Shown: piece by piece, positions 30,411 to 39,842 of the stretch | How positions within the stretch are numbered: position 1 is the first letter of the stretch | How the letters are laid out: every line of letters starts with the position of its first letter | Program-made: the position numbers and the translations under genes | Source: an uncultured Phycisphaerae bacterium | GTDB lineage: Bacteria; Planctomycetota; Phycisphaerae; UBA1845; PWPN01 | Length of the DNA: 64,000 bases | Direction: 5' to 3' | Assembly (NCBI GenBank): GCA_938005315.1 | Contig: CALLOB010000003.1 | Location: forward strand, 1-64,000 | The notes under the pieces: generated by a model | The model's input: the letters and a program-made list of their open reading frames with translations, nothing else | Database searches by the model: none | Told to the model about the DNA's origin: nothing

Positions 30411-32045
30411 TCAGCCTCCACGCCCCAGCAGCCGGCCGCACGCGGTCATCAGCACCACGGCGCCGCCGACCATCGTCAGGCTCGTGGCGATCACGACATC
30501 GTCCCGGCCGTAGTGCATGTGCGTCAGCACCGTCAAAGCGATGCTCGGCAGGCCCGTCGGACTCACCAGATGAGTCGCCACGACCTCCGAAAGCGACAGC
30601 ACCGCCACGATCAGTCCGCCGGCCAGCAGCATCGGCGCGTGCATCGGCCAGAGCACGTGCGTCAGAACCGCCCACCTGTTGGCCCCGTCCGCTCGCGCCT
30701 GCTCCACCGCCGCCACGCTTCGACGACCCGTCGCCAGCCAGGCCACCAGCACCGCCACCGCCGCGTAGCGACCGACCAGCACCAGCGTCCAGGCGGCCGG
30801 AATGTCGGCGTAGAGAAACTCGAACAGCCGCGCGATTGCGGCGGCCCCGGGGAATCCCGGGCACGACCGATCCAGCCCGCTCAGCCCGTTGCAGACCAGC
30901 ACCATGCCCACTCCCAGCATGGCCGGCGGAGTCAGCGCCGACAGAAAAGGCAGGCCGGCCGCGACCCCCACCCGCCCGCGCGGTCCGGCGACGGTCCACA
31001 GCACCACCGTCAGCGCCACCGCCGCCGCCAGCGCGCCGGAAACCGCCGCCACGGCCGCCGAACTCGCCCATTGGGTGCCGAAAACGCGAAAACCCTCGGC
31101 CCAGGAGCGCGGATCGCGCCAGTTCATCACCATCAGCCCCGCCGGGAACCCGACCGTCACCGCCAGCACCCCGGCCGTAGCCCACCACATGCCCCGGCCC
31201 GCCGAACATGCGCCGTCGGCCCCTCGCCCGGTCTGCGCGCCGCCCGCCCAGGCCTCCTCGTCCTCCACCGCCTGCCACCTGCTGACTTCCCGGAGACTCC
31301 CGGCCGCCGCCGCCGCGCCCCCGACGGCCAGCAGGAACGGCCCGATCGCCAGACGGGCCACCTGTCCGGACGGCGCGCCCGCCTCGACCAGCAGCATCAG
31401 CTCGGTGGCGTGAACCCGTGTCAGCATGATGTGCGGAATCGCATACTCGATCGTCGCCACGGCGAACAGCGTGCCGGCCGCGGCAACCAGATGAGGCCGC
31501 AGAGCCGGCAGGGCCGCCGACACCAGGGCGCGAAACGGGCCGGTGTCCAGCAGGGCCAGTCTCCAGGCCCCCTGCCCGGCAGTCCGCCAGCCGGAGGCGA
31601 TGATCAGCGCCGCCGCCGGCCACAACCAGCCGGCGGTGATCAGCCCGCTGAAGATCAGGCCCGCGACGCCGGCGCGGACGCCCACCCCCGGCAGAAGACT
31701 CCAGGCATAGGCGTAGACCTGCGGCGGAATCAGCAGCGGGCATAAAACCAGCCCGAGCAGCCAGGGCCGGCCGCGCGCCGCCGAGCCCAGCAACCCGCCC
31801 GCCGGAATGGCCAGCAGCAACCCGCTCGCCGTCGCCACGCCGGAGAGCGTCAGCGTGTGGACCAGCAGCCGGCCCGGCGGCGGCGACCCCAGCGCCGCGG
31901 TCGAGACCCTGCGGGAATCGGCCAGCGCCATCGCGGACCCGCCGCACGGCGCGATCACTCCGGCGACCAGGACCACCCAGCCGAGAGCACAGGCCACCAT
32001 GATCGCCGCTCGCGCCATGCACGCGTTCCCGCCGAGCCGTGCCAA
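30411..32045 (-). CDS. ABC transporter permease, fused 2x MetI-like (ThiP/FbpB-type)
   Basis: About 12 hydrophobic segments. EAA-like motifs EQARADGANRWAVLTHVLWPMHAPMLLAG and ALLDTGPFRALVSAALPALRPHLVAA. Confidence 0.72.
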   Translation of the reverse strand: MARLGGNACMARAAIMVACALGWVVLVAGVIAPCGGSAMALADSRRVSTAALGSPPPGRLLVHTLTLSGVATASGLLLAIPAGGLLGSAARGRPWLLGLVLCPLLIPPQVYAYAWSLLPGVGVRAGVAGLIFSGLITAGWLWPAAALIIASGWRTAGQGAWRLALLDTGPFRALVSAALPALRPHLVAAAGTLFAVATIEYAIPHIMLTRVHATELMLLVEAGAPSGQVARLAIGPFLLAVGGAAAAAGSLREVSRWQAVEDEEAWAGGAQTGRGADGACSAGRGMWWATAGVLAVTVGFPAGLMVMNWRDPRSWAEGFRVFGTQWASSAAVAAVSGALAAAVALTVVLWTVAGPRGRVGVAAGLPFLSALTPPAMLGVGMVLVCNGLSGLDRSCPGFPGAAAIARLFEFLYADIPAAWTLVLVGRYAAVAVLVAWLATGRRSVAAVEQARADGANRWAVLTHVLWPMHAPMLLAGGLIVAVLSLSEVVATHLVSPTGLPSIALTVLTHMHYGRDDVVIATSLTMVGGAVVLMTACGRLLGRGG

Positions 32046-32367
32046 GGCTACTTCCAGGGCACAGGCGTTGCAAACCGGACCCTGGCGGCGCGATCACGAA
32101 ACACGCGTATCGAAATCGGACGCGCTCGGCACGCCGCGACCCCGCGCTATGCCGATGTCTTTTTTTACCACGGTGTGTTATGCTTACATGACCTCCGGCG
32201 GGAAACCGCGCCCGCCGGGATCGGGCGGCGGTCGTCCGCCCCCGCCGACCGCGGCGGCCCGCACGGGCGGACCGTCCCGGGGCGGCCGCGCGGGTGCAGC
32301 TCCGGTCTTCCCGGCCCGCAAACCGGCGGCGGCCCGTGAGTCCGCGGTACGCAAGGAGACCGATCAG

Positions 32368-32580
32368 ATGCCGATCACCAAGGTCTGGCTCGAGGAGAAG
32401 GACTGCATTTCCTGCGAGGCCTGCGAATCCGGATGCCCGGAAGTCTTCGTCATCCAAGACGGCGAGTGCAAGATCAAGCCGGAAGCCTCCGATCCGGCCT
32501 ACCTGGCCAAGTACTCCGACAAGATCAAGGAAGTGGCCGAGGCCTGCCCGGTCGAGTGCATCAAGTTCACCGAGGCCTGA
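32368..32580 (+). CDS. Ferredoxin (4Fe-4S)
   Basis: MPITKVWLEEKDCISCEACESGCPEVF...EACPVECIKF; cysteine pattern CxxCxxxxC...CP. Purine-rich RBS (gcaaggaga). Confidence 0.9.
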   Translation: MPITKVWLEEKDCISCEACESGCPEVFVIQDGECKIKPEASDPAYLAKYSDKIKEVAEACPVECIKFTEA

Positions 32581-32766
32581 CCGGGCCGATTGCCGCGCGA
32601 ACGGGGCCCGGAGGCTTGAGGTTGCCCCGGGCGTCGACAGGCATGGACCCGCGGATGGCTCTGAACGAGACGCCCGCGGGTCTTTTCGCCGCGCGGGTCG
32701 CTTTCCGGCCGCCGTCTGCCCGCCTACGATGGTAAGCCGAAGGACAACCCCTTGTGAGGCGTGAGC

Positions 32767-33723
32767 ATGGGCCGGCGGGCACTGGTGGCCGTTCGACGGG
32801 CAGCCGATTATGAAGCGGATGCGGTCCGTTGCGCGATCGCCGGCGTCATCGAGGCCTTCGGCGGCTGGTCGAGGCTGGTCCGGTCCGGCGACCGCGTCCT
32901 GGTCAAGCCCAACTGCATCGCCGGAGCCCCGCCCGAGCGGCCGGTACAGACCCACCCGGCGGTGATTCTCGAGGTCTGCCGACAACTCCTGGATCATGGT
33001 ACCCGCCCGTTCGTCGGCGATTCGCCGGCCTGGGGGTCACTGGAGGGCAACCTTGACCGGCTCGGCGTGCTGGGCGAGTTGCACCGCCTCGGCGTGCCGG
33101 TGGTGCCCTTCGCGCGATCCCGATCCGCCGGTGTCGTACATGTCGGCCGCCGGTTGCGGCTCAGGCTGGACGAGGCCGCCCTGGAGGCCGACGCCATTGT
33201 CAACCTCCCGAAGTTCAAGGCTCACGGGCAGCTGCTGCTGACCGTGGCCCTGAAGAACACGTTCGGCTGCGTCAACGGGCGGCGCAAGGCCCTGCTGCAC
33301 GTGACCTGCGGCGACCGCCGCAACGACTTCGGCCGGATGCTGGTCGAAACCTTCCGCCGCCTCAGGCCGGCGATCACGATCGTCGATGCGATCGTGGCCA
33401 TGGAGGGCCGCGGCCCGATCGGGGGGCGACCGCGGAGGCTCGGCCTGATCTTCGGCGGTACCGACGGGCCGGCCGTGGAACGCATCGCCGCCGAACTGGT
33501 GGCCGTCGATCCCGATGAACTTCGCACCCTTCGCGCTGCCCGCGACATGGGCTTCGGCACCACCGACCTGGCCGACATCGACATCGACGGTCCGCCGCTG
33601 CAGGAGATTCGCGTCGATGACTTCGAGCTGCCGGTGCTGATGCCGATCGGCTTCTCCGTCCCCCGTCTGATCACCGGCACGATCCGGCAGTTCCTTCACC
33701 TCCGCCGCCGGCGTAGCGCCTGA
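32767..33723 (+). CDS. DUF362 domain-containing protein
   Basis: VLVKPNCIAGAPPERPVQTHPAVILEV, GDSPAWGS, INVPKxKxH-like IVNLPKFKAHGQLLLTVALKNTFGCVNGRRKALLH. Confidence 0.87.
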   Translation: MGRRALVAVRRAADYEADAVRCAIAGVIEAFGGWSRLVRSGDRVLVKPNCIAGAPPERPVQTHPAVILEVCRQLLDHGTRPFVGDSPAWGSLEGNLDRLGVLGELHRLGVPVVPFARSRSAGVVHVGRRLRLRLDEAALEADAIVNLPKFKAHGQLLLTVALKNTFGCVNGRRKALLHVTCGDRRNDFGRMLVETFRRLRPAITIVDAIVAMEGRGPIGGRPRRLGLIFGGTDGPAVERIAAELVAVDPDELRTLRAARDMGFGTTDLADIDIDGPPLQEIRVDDFELPVLMPIGFSVPRLITGTIRQFLHLRRRRSA

Positions 33724-33782
33724 AAGCCGCGGTTGGCGCCGCGTCTGCGGGACCGGCCGGGGCCGGTGGGGCGGTCCGCGGT

Positions 33783-35309
33783 CTACTCGTCGGTTTTCGA
33801 TTTGGCCTCTTCACCGGCCGCCGTGGCCGGCCGCGAACGCCGGCGTTCGGGGGTGTCGGGAATCTGGTCGGTCAGCTCCTTGCGGCCGTCGGGCAGACGG
33901 GTCAGCGTGAAGGCGTCGTAAAGGTCGCCCAGGGCGGTGCGGGCCTCATAGCGCAGCACCGGCCCGTCGATGGAGATCACCTGGAACAGCTGCGTCTGCT
34001 CGGCCTGACGTCTCATCAGCGGATGGTGCTCTTCGGCCAGCGCGTACATCTTCGGGCCGCAGACCGACACCACGTAGACCGTGCCCGGCGAGACACCCGC
34101 GCCGCTCACGCCCGCCGCCGGCATCTGCAGCCCCGTGCGCCCGTAAACGTGATCGTGTCCGGTCAGCACCAGGTCCACGCCGTGGCTCTCAAGCACCGGC
34201 TGCAGCAGCTCGCGCAGCGCGCCGCTGTCGCGGTCCCTGGCCATGGCGAAGACGGGGTGGTGGAACGTCGCCACCGTCCACGTGGGCCGCTCGCCCGACA
34301 GGGCCGTCTCGAGCCAGGCGGCCTGCTCGGCCTGCCGCTCGTTGGTGTTCAGCGACACGATCCGCAGGTTCTGGTAGTCCAGCCGGTAGACCGTCTCCTC
34401 CAGCCCCGGCGGCCCGTTACGGGGGAAGGCGAAATGCGCCCGCCAGTGCGGCCCCAGACGTTTGATCGACTTGCCGTCGTCGGTCTTCTCGCTGAAGTGC
34501 TCGTGGTTGCCCGGCGTGGCGATCACCGGCACGCAGGCGTGCAGCCCGATCCCGGCGTCGAACCACTCGCCCCATTCCTCGTCGCTCTGGGCATGGTTGA
34601 CCAGGTCGCCGGCGTACAGCTGGAAAGCCGCGTGCGGCGCAAAGGCGAAGGCCCGGCGCAGCACCCGCGGCCACATCTCGCGGATGTCGTTCTGCACGTC
34701 GCCCAGATACAGGAAGCAGAAGGGCTCCGGTTCGGCCGGTGCCGTGCGGCAGGCGAACCACTCGCTGGCGTCCTCGTCGTGACCGACGCGGTAGAGATAC
34801 TGCGTCCCGGGCTGCAGATCCGTGAACGTCGCGGTGTGGATCAGATAATCGCCGCGGTCGGAGGTGAACGGGGTGCTGCCGGCCTCCACGCGCCGGGCCG
34901 TATTTCTGAAGGCCGGACCGGCCTGGGCCACGGCGATCTCGGCGTGCGCGCCCGAGACCGGCATGCTCGTGCGCCAGGTGACCGTCAGTTCGGTCCGGGG
35001 ATCGCCCGTCCACGTCAGGACGATCCGATCCGGCCGGGCGGACGCCGATCCGACTTCCACGACCGCCGCCGGTTGCGAGGTGGCGGGTGCCACCAGTACG
35101 GGACGGTCGGCCGCCTGCTGACGCAGCAGGCGCAGGCACCATCCCGTGGCCAGTACCGCGACCACCACGGCCACCACCGTCACCGCCGGCAGGATCCGCC
35201 CCGGACGGCGGGGGCCTGCAGGCCGAACCGTCCGCGCCCCGCCTGGGGTTCGCGCGCCGTCGTCGGTGTCCTGTGAGCCCGGACGATTCGAAGCCTTCGA
35301 AGAACCCAT
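33783..35309 (-). CDS. Membrane-anchored metallophosphoesterase with N-terminal FN3-like (purple-acid-phosphatase-type) domain
   Basis: N-terminal TM (ILPAVTVVAVVVAVLATGWCL); LTWTGDPRTELTVTWRTS; metal motifs YLGDVQND, YAGDLVNH, TPGNHEHF, VATFHHPVF, VLTGHDHVYGR. Confidence 0.9.
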   Translation of the reverse strand: MGSSKASNRPGSQDTDDGARTPGGARTVRPAGPRRPGRILPAVTVVAVVVAVLATGWCLRLLRQQAADRPVLVAPATSQPAAVVEVGSASARPDRIVLTWTGDPRTELTVTWRTSMPVSGAHAEIAVAQAGPAFRNTARRVEAGSTPFTSDRGDYLIHTATFTDLQPGTQYLYRVGHDEDASEWFACRTAPAEPEPFCFLYLGDVQNDIREMWPRVLRRAFAFAPHAAFQLYAGDLVNHAQSDEEWGEWFDAGIGLHACVPVIATPGNHEHFSEKTDDGKSIKRLGPHWRAHFAFPRNGPPGLEETVYRLDYQNLRIVSLNTNERQAEQAAWLETALSGERPTWTVATFHHPVFAMARDRDSGALRELLQPVLESHGVDLVLTGHDHVYGRTGLQMPAAGVSGAGVSPGTVYVVSVCGPKMYALAEEHHPLMRRQAEQTQLFQVISIDGPVLRYEARTALGDLYDAFTLTRLPDGRKELTDQIPDTPERRRSRPATAAGEEAKSKTDE

Positions 35310-35547
35310 CGGGAAGTCCCCCTTGCGTCTCCAAGGACCGATCGCGCGCCGGCGCGACGCCCGGTCGTCACGCTGCGGTGCCCGGTCGTGGCTGCCGGTG
35401 CGGAAGATTCGGAGCATTCTATGCCTCGATCCGGCTTTTTCCACCGCCCGACGGGTTTCGGCCGACGGAATCGTATCCATGACAGTTCAGGTGGCCATCA
35501 ACCGCGCCTGCGAGCCGCAAGAGCGTTTTTCGCCCGCTGGCCCCACG

Positions 35548-35752
35548 GAGGGCCCCGCTCCGTCGGGGCCGAAAACTGGAGGGCCCCGCTCCGTCGGGGC
35601 CGTGCGAAAGGGCGTGCGACGGGCCACAGGATCGGGGACGCGACGCAGCGCCTCCCTCCAGGGCCGAAAATCGGAGGGCCCCGCTCCGTCGGGGCCGTGC
35701 GAAAGGCGTGCGACGGGCCGCAGGATCGGGGACGCGACGCAGCGCGTCCCTT
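35548..35752. repeat. REP/BIME cluster (classes A and B) between divergent genes
   Basis: GGAG+GGCCCCGCTCCGTCGGGGCC three times and GGACGCGACGCAGCG[CG/CC]TCC twice; shares a composite module with 41030-41202. Confidence 0.9.
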
Positions 35753-35935
35753 CGCGATGGCCCGCTTGAGCCCGGGGCACGGCCACCAGGCCCCAACCGT
35801 CATGCCCCCGACGGAATCGTCCGCCGTCGCCGGACCGGCGGCGCTGCCGGACGTCGAAGGGCGAGGGTTTGACGGAAATCCAAGTGCCGCTAGGCTGGCC
35901 GGAAACCGCCCGGCGTTGGCCGGGAAAAAGTCCTC

Positions 35936-38161
35936 ATGCGAGGCACCGACATGGTCGCCGGCCAGGAATCAGAGGCTCTGCTGACGCTCTCGGCGTCGGT
36001 GTCTGCCGGCGTGCTTCTGGTGGCCCTGTCGCGGCGGCTGAACCTCTCGGCCATCGTGCTGCTGCTGGCCGGGGGCGTGCTCCTGGGACCGCAGTGCCTG
36101 GGGCTGGTCCACCCCGACAGCCTCGGTCAGGTGCTGCGGCCTCTGGTGTCGCTGTCGGTGGGGCTGATTCTCTTCGAGGGCGGCCTGTCGCTCGACCTGC
36201 AGGGCTACCGCTCGGCCTCGAGGGTCATCATCCGCCTGCTGACCGCCGGTGTGCTGGTCACCTGGTTGTGCACCGCGCTGGCGGCGAGGCTGCTGTTCGG
36301 CTTCGATATGGGCTTTGCCGTGCTGACCGGCAGCCTGGTGATCGTGACCGGCCCGACGGTGATCGTGCCGCTGCTCAAGCGTATCAAGGTCCGCCAGCCT
36401 CTGCACAGCATCCTGCACTGGGAAGGCGTACTGATCGATCCGATCGGCGTGTTCATCGCGATTCTCTGCTTCGAATGGGTCGGCGGCGGGGGCCAGTCGG
36501 CCCTGGGGCTTTTCCTGATGCGGGTGGTGGCCGGAGGCGCCCTGGGACTGGCCGGAGGCGCCGTCATGGCCTGGCTGATCCGGCGGCGGCTCGTCCACGA
36601 GGAGCTGATCGCCATCGTGCCGCTGGCCCTGGCGGTGCTGGTTTTCGCGCTCAGCGAGACCGTGGTGTCCCAGTCCGGGCTGCTGGCTACCACCACCGCC
36701 GGCTTCGTGCTGGGGGCGTCGCGCCCGGTGGAACTCAGGCAGATCCGGCTGTTCAAGGCTGCCATCACCGACCTGCTCATCGGCGCCTTATTCGTGGTCC
36801 TGGCCGCCCGGCTGGGCCCCGGGCAGTTCGCCGCCTTCGGGCCCCGGGGCGCGATCCTGGTCGCGGCGGTGATGCTCGTGGTCCGCCCGCTCAACATCCT
36901 GGCCTCCACGCTCGGCGAGCCGCTGGACTGGCGCCACCGGGCCTTCCTGGCGTGGGTGGCCCCGCGCGGCATCGTCGCGGCCTCGATGTCCTCGCTGTTC
37001 GCCCTCGCCCTGGCCGGGCGCGGCATCGAAAACGCCGCCTTTCTGGAGACCTTCACCTACTCGGTGATCGTGAGCACCGTGCTGGTGCAGGGCCTGACGG
37101 CCGGCCCGCTGGCCGGGGCACTCGGGCTCAGCCGGCCCGCGGCGACGGGCTGGATGATCGTCGGCGCCCATCGTTTCGGGCAGCGCATCACCGGCTTCAT
37201 CAACGAGGCCGCCGGTCTCCCGGCGGTCCTGGTCGACACCAACCCCCGCGCGGTCCGCGAGGCCCGGCAGGCCGGCCTGATCGCCCTGGCCATGGACGCC
37301 CGCGACGTGGAAGGTGCCGAGGACCGGCCGGAACTCCAGGGAATCGGTCACCTCCTGGCCCTGACCGACAACGAGGATCTCAACAACCTGTTGTGCCGCC
37401 GCTGGGCCGGAAACCTCGGACGCTACCGCGTGTTCGGATGGCACTCGGCCGTGGGCGCCGCCGACAGCGATCCGGAGGCCGCGTCTTCCATGATCTGGCA
37501 GCACCTGCCCAGGCCCTCGGTGCTCAGCAGCGACCTCGATCAGCAGCGGGCCACGTTGACGCTCGTCGATCTTCCCGGCCAGGCTGTTCCGCCGCGCGGC
37601 ACGCTGGCCCTGGCCGGCCGGGGACGTGTCGTCCTGGACCCTCCGGCCAGCAGGCCCGCTCCCGCCGGCCTCAACCGCGCGTTGGTGATGGAACGGCGCG
37701 GCAGCTACCTGATCGAGGCCCTGCGACCTGAACTGTTTCTGTGCCTGGAAACGCGCGATCTGGCCGAGCTTCTGGCCGCCATGGTCGACCGGCTGGTCTC
37801 GGTCGTGCCGCAATTGCCCGGCGGCGAGCTGCTGCGTGAACTGCTGGAACGCGAGAAAGTGTTCTCCTCGGCAATCGGCTCGGGCGTCGCGATTCCCCAC
37901 GTCTACCACCGCGCGGTGCAGGCCCGGCTGTGCGCCCTGGCGCGGGTCTCGGAAGCCCTGGATGTGGCGGGAATGGATGGGGCGCCGGTGCGTCTGGTTT
38001 TCCTGCTGGTGGGTCCGCCCGGCGACCCCCAGGGCCACCTGGCATTGATCGCCGAGATCGCACGCGTGGTGTCCGACGCCCCCACCCGGGCGCGGCTCCT
38101 GGAGGCCGCCACCTTCGACGCCGTGCTCGGTGCGATCCGCGCGGCCCCTCCGGGGGCGTGA
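35936..38161 (+). CDS. Cation:proton antiporter (CPA1/NhaP-type) with TrkA-N-like and C-terminal PTS EIIA-2-like domains
   Basis: TM antiporter core (GLILFEGGLSLDLQGYR, GPTVIVPLLKRI, EGVLIDPIGVFIA); WMIVGAHRFGQRITG Rossmann-like; C-terminal REKVFSSAIGSGVAIPHVYHRAV (EIIA-type GxAIPH). Confidence 0.88.
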   Translation: MRGTDMVAGQESEALLTLSASVSAGVLLVALSRRLNLSAIVLLLAGGVLLGPQCLGLVHPDSLGQVLRPLVSLSVGLILFEGGLSLDLQGYRSASRVIIRLLTAGVLVTWLCTALAARLLFGFDMGFAVLTGSLVIVTGPTVIVPLLKRIKVRQPLHSILHWEGVLIDPIGVFIAILCFEWVGGGGQSALGLFLMRVVAGGALGLAGGAVMAWLIRRRLVHEELIAIVPLALAVLVFALSETVVSQSGLLATTTAGFVLGASRPVELRQIRLFKAAITDLLIGALFVVLAARLGPGQFAAFGPRGAILVAAVMLVVRPLNILASTLGEPLDWRHRAFLAWVAPRGIVAASMSSLFALALAGRGIENAAFLETFTYSVIVSTVLVQGLTAGPLAGALGLSRPAATGWMIVGAHRFGQRITGFINEAAGLPAVLVDTNPRAVREARQAGLIALAMDARDVEGAEDRPELQGIGHLLALTDNEDLNNLLCRRWAGNLGRYRVFGWHSAVGAADSDPEAASSMIWQHLPRPSVLSSDLDQQRATLTLVDLPGQAVPPRGTLALAGRGRVVLDPPASRPAPAGLNRALVMERRGSYLIEALRPELFLCLETRDLAELLAAMVDRLVSVVPQLPGGELLRELLEREKVFSSAIGSGVAIPHVYHRAVQARLCALARVSEALDVAGMDGAPVRLVFLLVGPPGDPQGHLALIAEIARVVSDAPTRARLLEAATFDAVLGAIRAAPPGA

Positions 38162-38182
38162 CCGCGCCCGCCGGTACGCCGC

Positions 38183-39283
38183 TCAGGCGTCGGACATGGC
38201 CAGCTTCACCACCTCCGGCAGCACCCGCAGCGTCTCGAGGAACTCGGCGTCGCCGGCCAGCTCCAGGACTGCGGCCGCCGGCATCGCCAGCAGGTCGATC
38301 TCCACTCTCGGGGCGTAGCCCAGCAGGGCCAGGATGGCATCGGTCACCTGGATCATGGCCCGGGGGCGGCGGTGCGACTCGTCGGCGTCCTCCCGGCCGT
38401 GGTGCGCGCGGATGATCTCGCCGATCTGCGCCGGCAGCTTCCAGTGCTCGGCGATCATCTCGCCCATCAGCTCGTGGTACTCCTGGCAGAGGTACTCGAA
38501 CAGCGCGTCGGGCACCGGCCGGCCGGTGGTCGCGGTCACCTGGGCGCAGGAACGCAACACCACGACCTTGCCGATGTCGTGCAGCAGCCCCAGGAGGAAG
38601 GCTTCCTCCTTGGGGACGCCCAGCCGGTCGGCCAGCGTCGCCATGATGTAGGCCGAGGCCAGTGACTGCTTCCAGAGTACTTCGCCGCGCGACTGGCCGC
38701 CTCTGCCCCCGACCGCCAGGGTGACATGCTTGACGCTGCGGCTGATCATGAACGACCGGATGCCCTTCATCCCCAGCCGGGCCAGCGCCGCGTCCAGCGC
38801 GGTCACCTTGTTGACGCCCCCGTAGGCCACCGAGTTCGCCCGGCGCAGCAGGTCGGCCGAGATCACCTGGTCCTGCGAGACCAGCCGGGCGATGTCGCGC
38901 ATGTTGCTGGTCTCGCTGCGGGTCAGCAGCAGGACCTGGTGGGGGATGTGCGGCAGGTGCGGCAGTTCGATGTCCGGATCGCTGAGCGTCTCCTCCAGGG
39001 AGCGGAGGATGCCCGCCTCCACCTCCTGGCCGGCGCTGTTGAGGTCCGGCCGCGGCAGCACCGGCAGATCGATCACCCCGGCCCCCCGGGGCTTCCACCA
39101 GCAGGCGGCCTCGTCCACGACCGGCGGTTCAGGCTCCCGCGCGGCCCCAGGCAAGACCCGCGGCAGACGCCCGGCCGGCGGACGCTCGAGCACCGCCGTG
39201 CCGCCCCGTTCGGACCGGCGCGGCCCGGCCGGCCCCTCCGGCCTGCCATGCCACCAGTCCGAGATCGCTGACCAGAATGACAT
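38183..39283 (-). CDS. HDOD domain-containing protein
   Basis: LPHLPHIPHQVLLLTRSETSNMRDIARLVSQDQVISADLLRRANSVAYGG; ALARLGMKGIRSFMISRSV; FLLGLLHDIGKVV. Confidence 0.9.
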   Translation of the reverse strand: MSFWSAISDWWHGRPEGPAGPRRSERGGTAVLERPPAGRLPRVLPGAAREPEPPVVDEAACWWKPRGAGVIDLPVLPRPDLNSAGQEVEAGILRSLEETLSDPDIELPHLPHIPHQVLLLTRSETSNMRDIARLVSQDQVISADLLRRANSVAYGGVNKVTALDAALARLGMKGIRSFMISRSVKHVTLAVGGRGGQSRGEVLWKQSLASAYIMATLADRLGVPKEEAFLLGLLHDIGKVVVLRSCAQVTATTGRPVPDALFEYLCQEYHELMGEMIAEHWKLPAQIGEIIRAHHGREDADESHRRPRAMIQVTDAILALLGYAPRVEIDLLAMPAAAVLELAGDAEFLETLRVLPEVVKLAMSDA

Positions 39284-39591
39284 GCTTACACCCTGAGCCC
39301 GGATGTCCGGAGTCAAGAATACGAAACGCCGGCTGAGCGGAGCGCCGGAAATCGGCGCCCGGAAGGCCGTACGGGCCCGATAACTCCCGGGTCCGGCCGC
39401 CCTTTCCCGCACCGGGACCGCCGGAAAGACCCCCGGGCCGGTCCCCCGTGGAAGATCGGCAGATCCGCCCCCGAGTTCCTCTTGTTTTCCAGCAGGTCCG
39501 GTCCCGTTTGGCCGATCCCCAACGGGAGCACCGCCGCCGCGCCCCCCGGGGCCCGGCGGCCGATGCCGTCGCCCGCTGGAGGATGCAAGGC

Positions 39592-39822
39592 ATGGAATTC
39601 CGGATGAACGTCACCGTCGAAGTGAACCGTCAGGAGGATGCCATCACCGTCAAGGTTCCCGTGCCCCTCCAGATCGTCTATCAGTCCGGCCGATGGCAGG
39701 CCCAGTCCGCCGATCCCCCGGTGGCCACGGATTTCGTCGAAAGCCTCGAGGAGGCCCTGGTCGGAGGGGTCAAGGAGGTCATGGCCGAGATCCAGGCCGG
39801 CGCGGTGGCCCGGGTGGACTGA
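39592..39822 (+). CDS. Small hypothetical protein (76 aa)
   Basis: Compact ORF MEFRMNVTVEVNRQEDAITVKVPVPLQIVYQSGRWQAQ...; start ATG 39592. No family recognised. Confidence 0.5.
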   Translation: MEFRMNVTVEVNRQEDAITVKVPVPLQIVYQSGRWQAQSADPPVATDFVESLEEALVGGVKEVMAEIQAGAVARVD

Positions 39823-39842
39823 AGCCGATCCGCCGGCGGCGA

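Noticed and set aside
29983-32997. 1004-aa minus-strand ORF overlapping the ABC permease
   Set aside because: Out-of-frame reading of the permease/NHL genes on the same strand; Gly/Arg-rich, no TM pattern, while the competing frames have clear TM and NHL motifs.
35389-35984. Several ORFs translating the 35.5-kb repeat cluster on both strands
   Set aside because: Peptides are just translated REP units (e.g. EGPAPSGPKTGGPRSVGA); non-coding repeats.
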